From JAICQM01 sp963781555 (GTDB lineage Bacteria > Chloroflexota > Limnocylindria > QHBO01), in the NCBI GenBank assembly GCA_963781555.1, contig CAWAGB010000004.1:62001-126000 (forward strand): a stretch of 64,000 bases of DNA, written 5' to 3'. The position numbers were made by a program, and so were the translations under genes. The notes beneath the pieces were generated by a model. It had not been told where the DNA came from, ran no database searches, and saw only the letters and a list, made by a program, of their open reading frames with translations. Every line of letters begins with the position of its first letter. Position 1 is the first letter of the stretch. Shown here in pieces: positions 19,268 through 27,474 of the stretch.

Positions 19268-19357
19268 ATGGACGTGACCGCCTTCCCCGGCGCCGTTTCG
19301 GAGCGCTGCGCGCGGACGGCTCGGCTCCTCACCGATCCCTTCACTCGAGCGCGATGA
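19268..19357 (+). CDS. 29-residue leader ORF coupled to the kinase gene
   Basis: An ORF beginning MDVTAFPGAVSERC and ending TDPFTRAR has its stop overlapping the start of the kinase as ATGA. A -10 box lies 9 nt upstream of its ATG, so it would be translated first from a nearly leaderless mRNA. Without it the kinase start would have no visible ribosome-binding site. It may only deliver ribosomes to the next gene; the peptide resembles nothing I know. Confidence 0.4.
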   Translation: MDVTAFPGAVSERCARTARLLTDPFTRAR

Positions 19358-19905
19358 CCCTCCGACGGATCAACGTGGTCGGCACGTCTGGCGCCGGCAA
19401 GACGACCTTCGCGCGAGCGCTGGCGGCGCGTCTGGGACTGCCACATATCGAGCTGGACGCCCTCAACTGGGAGGCTGGCTGGGTCGAGGCGGACCACGAA
19501 ATCTTCCGTGAGCGGGTGGCGGCCGCAACGGAGGCGGAGCGATGGGTCGTCGACGGCAACTATTCGCGCGTCCGCGACATCCTCTGGTCGCGTGCCGACA
19601 CGGTGGTGTGGCTCGACCTCCCGCGTGCCGTGGTCACGTGGAGAATCGTCATCCGCAGCCTCGCGCGCATCGTGCGACGGACGGAGCTGTGGGCAGGCAA
19701 CCGCGAGCGCGCCTGGCAGCTGCTCGGGCGCGATTCGATTATCTGGTGGTCGGTCAGCACGTACGCGCGCCGCCGCCGTGACTATCCGGCGTTGATCGGA
19801 CAACATCCGCACCTGGCTGTGGTGCGACTCCGCTCCCCTGCCGCCGCTGAGCGCTGGCTGCGAGATCTGCCGGAGCAGGGAATGTCCGCCATCCACGGAG
19901 ATTGA
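19354..19905 (+). CDS. P-loop kinase, adenylate-kinase/topology-modulation-like
   Basis: A 183-residue P-loop NTPase with Walker A GTSGAGKTT at residues 8-16, then LGLPHIELDALNWE and VVDGNYSRVRDILWSRADT. This is the pattern of small adenylate-kinase-like proteins often named DNA topology modulation protein FlaR; such a name should not be taken as function. The C-terminal half is Arg-rich. The substrate is unknown. It is preceded by a coupled short ORF and followed by a hairpin. A diverged relative sits at 39035. Confidence 0.8.
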   Translation: MTLRRINVVGTSGAGKTTFARALAARLGLPHIELDALNWEAGWVEADHEIFRERVAAATEAERWVVDGNYSRVRDILWSRADTVVWLDLPRAVVTWRIVIRSLARIVRRTELWAGNRERAWQLLGRDSIIWWSVSTYARRRRDYPALIGQHPHLAVVRLRSPAAAERWLRDLPEQGMSAIHGD

Positions 19906-19908
19906 ACA

Positions 19909-19925
19909 GCGCCCCGCCAGGGCGC
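19909..19925. terminator. short hairpin after the kinase gene
   Basis: GCGCCC and GGGCGC flank a five-base loop immediately after the kinase stop codon and before the convergent SGNH hydrolase gene. No T-tract follows. Confidence 0.45.
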
Positions 19926-20047
19926 GTTACCGTTGGGTGATCCCCACGACGCCGGGCGCGGGCCTTGTCCGCGCTTGCAACCGTCTTTTAGGGCAAACGA
20001 GAACAGAACGCGGGCCGAGCGCCGAGGTTATGGCGGCAGGTTGCTTC

Positions 20048-20803
20048 TCAGCCGAGCTGCAGTCGTGCCACCAGCTCGGCCGCCAGGGCATCGGCCCAGA
20101 AGCCGTACCCGATTGGTGAGGGGTGAAAACCGTCGCGACTCGTGGCCTCGGGCACGCCCGCGAAGCGCGGCGCCACCAGCGCCAGGTCCGCCAGGCGCGT
20201 GCCGGGCGTGGCCGCCACCGCGGCTCGTTGCTCCCCGCGCAGGACGCCCGCGTACGCGTCGACCATGAAGCGCAGCGGCTGCGGAATGATCTCCGTGCCG
20301 TAGAAGCGCGGCGTGCTGCCGAGCACTACCGGACGCCCACCGGCGACGGCAGCTTCGAGCAGTTCACGGGTCTGCTCCGCGAAGGCCGACCACGGCGTCG
20401 CGTGGGTCGCGTCATTGGCACCCACCACGATGAGCAGCGCATCGGTCCCCTGGGCGACAGCGTCGAGCTGGACACCTACCGTGGCGGTGCGGGCGCCCGC
20501 GACGCCATGACCGACCACGTGCACCGGACGGCGGAGTGCGTCCGCGACCCGCTGCGCGACCAGTACGGCGAGCGTTTCAGCTTCCGTGGGTGAGCCGACA
20601 CCGGCGACAGTCGAGTCGCCCAGCACGGCGAGCTCCAGGACCGGGGCGGTCGAACCGGCAGCCGGCTGCACCACGGCGTCGATCCGGTAGCCGGGGTCGG
20701 GCGGCAGGAACTCGCGTCGGGTGAGCAGCATCACCTCCAGGCCGATGAGCGCCAGCAGCCCAACCGGCAGGCCGATCAGCAGCGCCGTGAACACGCGTCT
20801 CAC
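20048..20803 (-). CDS. SGNH/GDSL-type hydrolase, membrane-anchored
   Basis: A 251-residue protein with an N-terminal signal anchor (VFTALLIGLPVGLLALIGLE) followed by an SGNH esterase domain. The nucleophile Ser is in AVLGDSTVAG, the oxyanion Asn in VGANDATH, and the Asp-His pair in DGFHPSPIGYGFW. It probably deacylates an ester on the outside of the membrane. The GTG at 20803 overlaps the upstream stop as GTGA, which fixes the start and suggests coupling with the MoaD-MoaE gene. Confidence 0.85.
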   Translation of the reverse strand: MRRVFTALLIGLPVGLLALIGLEVMLLTRREFLPPDPGYRIDAVVQPAAGSTAPVLELAVLGDSTVAGVGSPTEAETLAVLVAQRVADALRRPVHVVGHGVAGARTATVGVQLDAVAQGTDALLIVVGANDATHATPWSAFAEQTRELLEAAVAGGRPVVLGSTPRFYGTEIIPQPLRFMVDAYAGVLRGEQRAAVAATPGTRLADLALVAPRFAGVPEATSRDGFHPSPIGYGFWADALAAELVARLQLG

Positions 20804-21453
20804 GCGCCGGGCCGCTTCCACTCGCTGCCGTCGACGAAGCGCTCGCGCTTCCAGATCGGGAGACGCTCCTTGATCTGCTCGATGACGTACCGGTTGGCGT
20901 CGTACGCTTCGCCACGATGCGCGGCCGCCGTAACGATCGCCACCGCCGCCTCGCCGAGTGGCACGAGCCCGGTCCGATGCACCACAGCGCACGCCGCCCC
21001 GAAGCGCGACTCAGCCTCGGCCGCAATCGACTCGAGGACGCTGCGCGCCATCTCCGGATAGGCCTCGTACTCCAGCTCGGTGACCACGCGGCCGTCATCC
21101 GCGTGGTCACGGGCGCGGCCGATGAAGGTGACCACCGCCCCGTGACCGCTCCGCGCGACCTGCTGCTCGAGCGCGGCGACGTCGATCGCGGCATCGGTCA
21201 GGACCTCGGTGGCGCCGCCGCTCACGGGTGGCATGAAGGCGACCTCGTCACCGTCGTGCAGCACTTCGTTCCATGGCGCGTATACGCCGTTGCGGGCCGC
21301 GCGTACGTACGGACGATGCGGCTCCAGCGCCGGGAAGCGTGCCACGAGCGCGGCCCATGCCGCGTCGAGGTCGGCGCCATCCGCCAGCTTGAGCTCCGAT
21401 CGATCCACCGAGAGCTCGCGCAGGGTCGCGAAGGTGCGCAGCCGGACCAGCAT
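20800..21453 (-). CDS. MoaD-MoaE fusion (molybdopterin synthase)
   Basis: Residues 1-80 are a ubiquitin-like MoaD domain ending in PPVSGG (Gly79-Gly80), and residues 82-217 are a complete MoaE domain with the C-terminal active-site stretch KERLPIWKRERFVDG. Together they make molybdopterin from precursor Z. In separate MoaD the Gly-Gly must be free to carry the thiocarboxylate, whereas here it is followed directly by ATEVLTD of MoaE. Similar fusions are known as MoaX in mycobacteria. No other cofactor genes are in the window. It lies 4 nt after a membrane protein gene and overlaps the SGNH gene. Confidence 0.92.
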   Translation of the reverse strand: MLVRLRTFATLRELSVDRSELKLADGADLDAAWAALVARFPALEPHRPYVRAARNGVYAPWNEVLHDGDEVAFMPPVSGGATEVLTDAAIDVAALEQQVARSGHGAVVTFIGRARDHADDGRVVTELEYEAYPEMARSVLESIAAEAESRFGAACAVVHRTGLVPLGEAAVAIVTAAAHRGEAYDANRYVIEQIKERLPIWKRERFVDGSEWKRPGA

Positions 21454-21457
21454 CGCT

Positions 21458-22237
21458 CTAGACCGGCACCCCGGTCAGGTAGCCGAGGCTCGCGCCGGCG
21501 ATCGAGCCAGCCATCACCAGCGCCAGGCCGATGTACAGCAGCCCGGTGCTCGCCTGGAGGGACGCGGCGCGGCTGGCGAGGTAGGCGAGGCCAGTGATCC
21601 CGATCGGCAGCAGGGTCCCGACCGCCAGCCGCAGCCAGGTGAGCCACGCGATGTCGCCACGCAGCGGATCGGTGCCCACCAGGACCAGGGCCACCGCGAA
21701 GGCCGCCGCCTGCAGGATGAGGGCGGCGGCGTGCAGCCACATCATCCGGCGCAGCGGCGCCGGAGAGAGCTGCGGGGTGACGAGGTACCAGTGACCGAGC
21801 AACATGGCGGCGTTCACCGTTCCGAGCACCAGCGCGGTGATGAGCAGCTGCACGGCGAAGAGGGGTGGCGCATCCGTGCCGCCGGCAAGGCCGAGCGTGG
21901 CCAGCGCCGCCAGGCCGATGCCTCCGCTGGCGACGGCGAGCCAGGAGCGCGGCCAGCGCGCGTGGGACGCGACCACGTACGCCAGGCTACCCGTCGCAAA
22001 CGCGAGGACGAGGGGTCGCCGGAGCCCAGCGGTCGCGGCAGCGGCCGCATCGGACGGCAGGTTGAGTTCGCTGACCACCAACACGACGGCGCAGGCGAGT
22101 ACCAGCCAGGCCATCAGGATCCGGTAGCCGTGCGTGGTGCCGCCCCGCAGCTCGGCGTGGCCGACGACCAGCAGCGTCCCGGCGCCGAGCGCGGCCCAGA
22201 AGATCCAATTCACAAACGGGAGCGCCTCGATCGACAC
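21458..22237 (-). CDS. eight-helix membrane protein of unknown function
   Basis: A 259-residue protein that is hydrophobic over nearly its whole length, with about eight helices; examples are IFWAALGAGTLLVVGHAEL, ILMAWLVLACAVVLVVSEL and LLYIGLALVMAGSIAG. Two histidines (GHAEL and LLGHWYLV) sit in membrane segments and could bind a cofactor, but this is speculation. The start GTG at 22237 is supported by a TATACT box ending 7 nt upstream. It is the first gene of an operon with moaD-moaE and the SGNH hydrolase, and is divergent from the GH15 gene. Confidence 0.72.
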   Translation of the reverse strand: MSIEALPFVNWIFWAALGAGTLLVVGHAELRGGTTHGYRILMAWLVLACAVVLVVSELNLPSDAAAAATAGLRRPLVLAFATGSLAYVVASHARWPRSWLAVASGGIGLAALATLGLAGGTDAPPLFAVQLLITALVLGTVNAAMLLGHWYLVTPQLSPAPLRRMMWLHAAALILQAAAFAVALVLVGTDPLRGDIAWLTWLRLAVGTLLPIGITGLAYLASRAASLQASTGLLYIGLALVMAGSIAGASLGYLTGVPV

Positions 22238-22244
22238 CGGCCGG

Positions 22245-22250
22245 AGTATA
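22245..22250 (-). promoter_or_regulatory. -10 box of the membrane protein-moaDE operon
   Basis: TATACT, one of the best -10 matches in the window, lies 7 nt before the GTG at 22237, implying a leaderless GTG-initiated transcript. Confidence 0.55.
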
Positions 22251-22309
22251 CCGATGCCTTCGCGCGGGCCCCACTCGCGCCCGGAACGCTGGTAGCAGAG
22301 GATGTGCGC

Positions 22310-24232
22310 ATGACATCCCGCGTTCCCGATATTGCCGACTACGGCGCCATCGGTGACTGCCGCACCGTCGCGCTCGTCAGCCGCCTCGGCTCCATCGACT
22401 GGTGGTGCCAGCCACGCTTCGACGCCGCATCGCTCTTCGCGCGCATCCTCGACCCGGTCCGCGGCGGCTCGTTCAGCGTCGAGGCAGACGGACTGCGACC
22501 CGCGGGGCGGGGCTATCTGCCCGGGACGGCGGTCCTCGAGACCCGGCTGCGCGCGCGCGGGGGTCGCCTGGCGGTGACCGATTTCCTGGCCGTCGAGGGT
22601 CGCGACACCGATGGCGACGGGGTTCCCGCACCCTTCGCCCGCCAGAAGCTCGTCCGCCTGGTGCGCTGCACGCGGGGAGCGGTGGACGTGACGCTGCGCG
22701 TGGCGGCGCGGCCGGCGTACGCGACCGTGCAGCGGCCACGTCACTTCGTCGTCGGGCCGCCCGGCGCGCGACGGCGGACCCTGGAGCTGCGCACCGGCGG
22801 CCGCACGGTTGACCTGTGCGCCACCTTGGCGTGGGGACCGATCCGCGACGGCGAGGCGCTCGTGACGGCCACCCTGCGCGAGGGGGAGGAGGTGGCCGTT
22901 GCCCTGGACTACGGTTCGGGCGACCTGGCCGGCGAGGGGGTGGGGCACGGCGACGGGCACCACGACCGCCCGCTGACCCTCGAGGATGCCCACGCCTGGC
23001 TGGATGGTACGGTCGCCTTCTGGCAGCAGTGGGGTGCAGCAAATACCTACGACGGCCGGTACCGGGACCTCGTCGAGCGCAGCGCCATCACCCTCAAGCT
23101 GCTCACCTACCACCCGTCGGGCGCCATCGTCGCGGCGCCCACCACCTCGCTGCCGGAGACGATTGGCGGGGAACGCAACTGGGACTACCGCTTCACGTGG
23201 CTGCGCGACGCCTCGTTCACGTTATACGCGCTCAACACCATCGGCTATCGCGACGAGACCGATGCGTTCATGCGCTGGCTGACCCGCGTGTGTGCCGACG
23301 AGCGGGATCCGCTGGTCCTCTACCGCGTCGACGGCGCGGTCGCCGGCCGCGAGCGCGAGCTGCCGCACCTGGCCGGCCATCGCGCGTCGCGACCGGTGCG
23401 CATCGGGAATGGCGCGGCATGGCAGCGACAGCTCGACATCTACGGCGAGGTGCTCGATGCGGCATACCTCGACGCGCGCTCCGGCGGGAGCGTCTCGGCT
23501 GCCGAGTGGCACCTCTTCGCCGCACTTGCCGATCTCGCCATGCGGCGCTGGCGGCGCGCCGACACCTCCATCTGGGAGGTGCGCGGCGGGCACCGTCACT
23601 TCACCTACTCGAAGGTGATGTGCTGGGTCGCCCTCGACCGCGCGGTGCGGATCGCCCATCTGCTCGGCCGGGAGGACGAGGAGGCAGCGCGCATCCGGGC
23701 GTGGCGGAAGGCGGCGGCGACGATCCGGCGCACCGTCATGCGCCGCGGACGGCGGGCGGACGGGGCCTTCACCCAGTCGTTCAGCGACGACGCTGTCGAC
23801 GCGTCGGCGCTGCTCTTCCCGATCGTCGGTTTCATCGACGGTCGGGCGCCGTCGGCGACCGCCACCCTGCGCGCGGTGGAAGGCGAGCTGACCGATGGCA
23901 CGGGCCTGATCCAGCGCTATCGGGCGGATGAGGAGGTCGAGGGCGTCGTGGGGCGCGAGGGCGCATTCCTCATCTGCTCCTTCTGGCTATGCGACAACCT
24001 GGCCCTGCGGGGTGAGCTCCATGAGGCGCGCGAGCGCTTCGAGCGCCTGGCGGCCACGGCCAACGACCTGGGCCTGTTCAGCGAGGAGTGGGATGCGCCG
24101 ACCGGCGAGATGCGCGGCAACTTCCCGCAGGCCTTCACCCATATCGCGCTCATCAGCAGCGCCCACAACCTGCAGCGGGCAGCGCGCGACGAGATGCGCG
24201 GGTCCGTCCGGCGCGAGGCGCCGGCCGACTAG
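22310..24232 (+). CDS. glycoside hydrolase family 15 protein
   Basis: A 640-residue cytoplasmic protein with an N-terminal beta-sandwich (IADYGAIGDCRTVALVSRLG, then SIDWWCQPRFD) and a C-terminal (alpha/alpha)6 barrel. Catalytic-region motifs are ETIGGERNWDYRFTWLRDAS, the acid Glu near residue 422 in IWEVRGG, and the base Glu near 590 in FSEEWDAPTGEM. GH15 proteins of this bacterial type include glucoamylases, glucodextranases and trehalases; the substrate cannot be told. GAGGA lies 7 nt before the ATG. Its stop shares CTAG with the convergent Rieske gene. Confidence 0.93.
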   Translation: MTSRVPDIADYGAIGDCRTVALVSRLGSIDWWCQPRFDAASLFARILDPVRGGSFSVEADGLRPAGRGYLPGTAVLETRLRARGGRLAVTDFLAVEGRDTDGDGVPAPFARQKLVRLVRCTRGAVDVTLRVAARPAYATVQRPRHFVVGPPGARRRTLELRTGGRTVDLCATLAWGPIRDGEALVTATLREGEEVAVALDYGSGDLAGEGVGHGDGHHDRPLTLEDAHAWLDGTVAFWQQWGAANTYDGRYRDLVERSAITLKLLTYHPSGAIVAAPTTSLPETIGGERNWDYRFTWLRDASFTLYALNTIGYRDETDAFMRWLTRVCADERDPLVLYRVDGAVAGRERELPHLAGHRASRPVRIGNGAAWQRQLDIYGEVLDAAYLDARSGGSVSAAEWHLFAALADLAMRRWRRADTSIWEVRGGHRHFTYSKVMCWVALDRAVRIAHLLGREDEEAARIRAWRKAAATIRRTVMRRGRRADGAFTQSFSDDAVDASALLFPIVGFIDGRAPSATATLRAVEGELTDGTGLIQRYRADEEVEGVVGREGAFLICSFWLCDNLALRGELHEARERFERLAATANDLGLFSEEWDAPTGEMRGNFPQAFTHIALISSAHNLQRAARDEMRGSVRREAPAD

Positions 24233-24576
24233 CGGGCGAGGCTGCCGGTCAGCCCGATCTCGACCCAGCCGTCCTCGCTGAGCCGGACGGGGAACGTCTC
24301 CACCGAGTCGATGGCCGGCAGCACCACCGCCTCACCGGTGCGAATGTCGAAACAGCCGCCGTGCCACGCGCACACGAGCACCTCGTCGCGCGGGTCGAAG
24401 CCGGCCTCGGACAACGGGAAGTCGCGGTGCGAGCAGTTGTTCTGCACCGCGTAGAACGCCCCGAGATGGCGCACCAGCACCACCGGCGTCCCGTCGATCT
24501 CGACAGGGATCAGCTCGCCGTCGCGCAGCTCGTCGCCACGCAGCACGCGCGCGTAGCGGGTCGCGGTGGCGGTCAC
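24229..24576 (-). CDS. Rieske [2Fe-2S] ferredoxin
   Basis: A 115-residue protein with both Rieske boxes: C-S-H in NCSHRDFPL and, 16 residues later, CAWHGG, followed by FDIRTGEAV. It is a small electron carrier of the dioxygenase/nitrite-reductase type with no membrane anchor. The GTG at 24576 overlaps the stop of the aldehyde dehydrogenase as GTGA, suggesting the two are coupled and that the carrier may serve a linked oxidation. The stop overlaps that of the convergent GH15 gene. Confidence 0.9.
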   Translation of the reverse strand: MTATATRYARVLRGDELRDGELIPVEIDGTPVVLVRHLGAFYAVQNNCSHRDFPLSEAGFDPRDEVLVCAWHGGCFDIRTGEAVVLPAIDSVETFPVRLSEDGWVEIGLTGSLAR

Positions 24577-26016
24577 AGCGGGCGGGCGAAGGCCAGCAGG
24601 CGCGGCTCGGTCATGTCCTCGATGCTCCAGCGCAGCCCCTCGCGGCCGAGCCCCGAGTCCTTCACCCCGCCGTACGGCATCGGGTCGATGCGCCAGGTGG
24701 GGATGTCGTTGACGATCACGCCGCCCACCTCCAGCTCGTCGTGCGCGCGCAGCGTCCGCTCCAGCGAGGAGGTGAAGAGACCGCACTGCAGGCCGAAGGC
24801 GGAGTTGTTGATCTCGCGCAGCGCGGCGTCGAAGTCGTCGACCGGGAAGAGGTTGACGACCGGCGCGAAGGCCTCCTCGCCACAGATCCGCGACGCGCGA
24901 TCCACGTCCACCAGGACCGTGGGTGGGTACGTGCGGCCGTCCGGAGTCCCACCGGCCAGGGCTCGTGCCCCGTCGGCCAGCGCCTCCTGCACCCACTCGT
25001 GCGTGCGGGCGACCGCCTTGTCGTCGACCATCGGTCCGAGGTCGGTCGCCGTATCCAGCGGATCCCCGACCTTCACCCCGCGCGTGCGCTCCACGAAGCG
25101 GCGCTCGAACTCGTCGTACACCTCGCGGACGACGTAGATGCGCTGGACGCTGATGCACACCTGTCCGGCGTAGGCGAACGAGCCGTACACCAGGCGCTCG
25201 ACGGCCCAGTCGAGGTCCGCCGTCTCGTCCACGATCGCCCCCGCGTTCCCGCCCAGCTCCAGGACCACCTTCTTCTTGCCGGCCTCGGCCTTCATCTTCC
25301 AGCCGACCGATGGCGAGCCGGTGAAGCTGAGCAGCTTGAACCGATCGTCGGAGACCATCCGGTCGCCGGTGGGCCGGTCCATGGGCAGGATGCTGACGGC
25401 GCCCTTCGGCAGGTCCGTCTCGTCGATGAACTCGGCGATGCGGAGCATGACGAGCGGGTCCACGCTCGGCGGCTTGAGCACGATGCTGCAACCCGCGGCG
25501 ATCGCCGGCGCCACCTTGTGCGCCGCCAGGTTGAGCGGGAAGTTGAAGGGGCTGATGCCCGCCACCGGCCCGATCGGGATAGCGCCGCACGATCCCGGAG
25601 CGGCCGCGGTTGGCGGCATTCCAGTCGAGCGGCAGCCACTCCCCGGTGATGCGGAGCGCCTCCTCGCCGGCGGTGCGGAAGGTGAGCGCGCCGCGGAGCA
25701 CCTCGCCGCGGGCGTCCTTGACCGGCTTCCCGGACTCGCGACTCAGCAGGTCGGTCAGCTCGTCGGCGTGCTCGGTGATGCGGTCCGCCACGTGGACCAG
25801 CGCGTCCCGGCGCTCGTAGCTCGCCAGGCGCCGCGTGCTGTCGAAGGCGTGGACCGCCGCGACCGTAGCCCGCTCCAGCTCGTCGGCGCCCGCCTGGAAC
25901 GTGGTCGCCACCAGCTCATCGGTCGCGGGGTTGCGCACCTCGAGCGGGGTCCCGGCCTCGACGAACTCGCCGGCGAGGTAGATGGGAACACTGGAAGCGC
26001 GGACCTCGGTCGTCAT
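24573..26016 (-). pseudogene. aldehyde dehydrogenase family protein, single frameshift
   Basis: An NAD(P)-dependent aldehyde dehydrogenase split between two frames. The N-terminal 145 or so codons (from MTTEVRASSVPIYLAGEFVE to GIVRRYP) run from 26016, and the rest (IGPVAGISPFNFPLNL to the stop at 24573) is in the next frame. The shift lies in the GGG run at 25576-25578: removing one base restores YPIGPVAGISPFNF. The catalytic Cys (YAGQVCISVQRI), the Glu (VLELGGNAG) and the FTGSPSVGWKM motif are intact. Without the extra base it would be about 480 residues, normal length. A sequencing error is as likely as true loss. TAGAAT ends 6 nt before the ATG. Confidence 0.85.
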
Positions 26017-26022
26017 CGGCGG

Positions 26023-26028
26023 ATTCTA
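26023..26028 (-). promoter_or_regulatory. -10 box of the aldehyde dehydrogenase-Rieske operon
   Basis: TAGAAT on the minus strand lies 6 nt before the ATG at 26016, again consistent with a leaderless mRNA. Confidence 0.5.
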
Positions 26029-26107
26029 CGACCACCGCTCCGCGACCGGCTCCGCGTGAACCCGACCGCCGTAGGCGCTGCCTGTGGGCGGCGCACGTGG
26101 CCCCCGC

Positions 26108-26138
26108 TTGACCTTGCAGGCACTGTAAGGTTTACGGT
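26108..26138 (+). promoter_or_regulatory. MerR-type promoter and operator of the merR-arsC fusion
   Basis: TTGACC (-35, 26108-26113) and TACGGT (-10, 26133-26138) are separated by 19 bp, the overlong spacing typical of MerR-controlled promoters. The spacer region carries the near-perfect inverted repeat ACCTTGCAG-GCA-CTGTAAGGT (26111-26131), with one mismatch and the ACCTT/AAGGT ends of MerR/CueR/ZntR operators. The -10 ends 6 nt before the ATG at 26145. Confidence 0.8.
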
Positions 26139-26144
26139 GGCGCC

Positions 26145-26969
26145 ATGAACATCTCGGTGCTCGCCCGTCGCGCCGGCATCTCCCCGTCCGGCATTCGCTG
26201 GTACGAGGCGGCCGGCATCATCCCCCCGCCAGCGCGGCGATCCAATGGCTACCGCGTCTACACCGATGCCGACCTTGGCCGCCTGCGCCTCGTCCTCACC
26301 CTTCGACGACTCGGGCTCGCCGCGGCGGCCGCCGGGCGGCTGGCCGAACGGTGCGTCTCCGGCGGGGTCCTGGACGACGACCTCGGCGCAGTGCTGCACG
26401 AACAGCAACGGGCAATCGCCCGCCAGCGCGAGGAGCTCGAGCGTGCCGAGATCGAGCTTCGCGACCTCGAGACGACCATCGCCGCCGCGGGTGGCCGGCG
26501 ACAGACACGGGTGCGGCCGATCAGTGTCCTCTTCATCTGCAACGGCAACTCGGCACGCAGCCAGATCGCGGAGGCACTGCTGGGCCGGCTCGGCGGCGAC
26601 GCCGTCACGGCGCAGTCCGCCGGAACCGCTCCGAAGGCGCTCCATCCGCTGGCCGTCAGGGTGCTGGCGGAGATCGGGATCGACTGGAGCGCACGGAGGG
26701 CAAAATCAGTCGCCGAGCTCTCCGGCCGTCGGTTCGACTACGTCATCACCCTCTCGAACAGCGCGCGCGAGGCGTGCCCGCCGTTTCCGGGTCCCCATGG
26801 CTCGCTCCACTGGCACCTCGAGGACCCCGCTTCGGTGACCGGGGGCGAGGAGCAGCGCCTGGAGGCGTTTCGCGCCACGCGTGCCGAGCTGTCGCTGCGG
26901 CTTCGGCCATTCATCGAGATTGCCCGCCGCGCTGCGGGCCACATCCCGGCGGTCGGCGACCGCCCCTAG
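26145..26969 (+). CDS. MerR regulator fused to arsenate-reductase-like phosphatase
   Basis: The 274-residue protein joins two domains. Residues 1-112 are a MerR-family winged helix and dimerisation coiled coil (LARRAGISPSGIRWYEAAG; NGYRVYTDADL), with one Cys at position 70. Residues 126-270 are a low-molecular-weight tyrosine phosphatase/ArsC domain with the P-loop CNGNSAR at 132-138, AGTAPKALHP and the acid Asp in WHLEDPASV. The fusion suggests a regulator that also reduces arsenate or dephosphorylates a protein, or uses the fold as a sensor. It probably regulates itself through the operator that overlaps its promoter. It is followed 13 nt later by a HIT-like gene. Confidence 0.85.
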   Translation: MNISVLARRAGISPSGIRWYEAAGIIPPPARRSNGYRVYTDADLGRLRLVLTLRRLGLAAAAAGRLAERCVSGGVLDDDLGAVLHEQQRAIARQREELERAEIELRDLETTIAAAGGRRQTRVRPISVLFICNGNSARSQIAEALLGRLGGDAVTAQSAGTAPKALHPLAVRVLAEIGIDWSARRAKSVAELSGRRFDYVITLSNSAREACPPFPGPHGSLHWHLEDPASVTGGEEQRLEAFRATRAELSLRLRPFIEIARRAAGHIPAVGDRP

Positions 26970-26982
26970 CAGGAGTACGACG

Positions 26983-27474
26983 ATGCAGCTTCCCTACACC
27001 GAACCACTGACCATCCGGACGCCCGGGGAGCGGGTCATTCCTGAGCCCCCGCGACGCGGCGAACCCGGCGGCGAGCCATGCGGCATCTGCGATGGTGGCG
27101 CGACCGCGGCGGTCTGGGGTGACGAGCATTTCACCCTTCACCCCCCGGTCGGGGGTAGCCTCCCGGGCGTCGTGTGGCTCGCGACCCGCGAGCACGTCGA
27201 CTCCTTCATGGACCTCTCGCCGGAGGCCGCCGCGGCGTTCGGGCCGCTTGCCGCGCGCATCGAGCGCGCGATCCTGGGCCTCGGCGACGTCGGTCGGGTC
27301 CACCTCTACCGGTGGGGCGACGGCGGCGCGCACTTCCATGTGTGGTTCATGCCTCGGCCGCTCGGGATGCTGGAAGCGAAGAACTTCATGCTCCCGATGT
27401 GGGAGGACGTGCTGCCCAACGTGACCGACGCGAAGCTCCTCGCCGCCGCCGAGCGGATCGCCGCCGCACTGTGA
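26983..27474 (+). CDS. HIT-like family protein
   Basis: A 163-residue protein with a CGIC pair near residue 31 (possible metal site) and the HIT-like motif AHFHVWFMPRP, in which the third His of the canonical HxHxH is replaced by Trp. The preceding stretch VHLYRWGDGGAHF fits the HIT fold. It might be a nucleotide hydrolase or a relative that has lost activity. AGGAG lies 7 nt before the ATG. It sits between the MerR-ArsC fusion and an APC permease, which overlaps its stop as GTGA. Confidence 0.75.
   Translation: MQLPYTEPLTIRTPGERVIPEPPRRGEPGGEPCGICDGGATAAVWGDEHFTLHPPVGGSLPGVVWLATREHVDSFMDLSPEAAAAFGPLAARIERAILGLGDVGRVHLYRWGDGGAHFHVWFMPRPLGMLEAKNFMLPMWEDVLPNVTDAKLLAAAERIAAAL

Noticed and set aside
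24229..26016. A natural fusion of an aldehyde dehydrogenase N-terminus with a Rieske domain
   Set aside because: The apparent fusion arises from the frameshift: between the two real parts the frame is shadow sequence, and the Rieske gene has its own GTG in a GTGA overlap.
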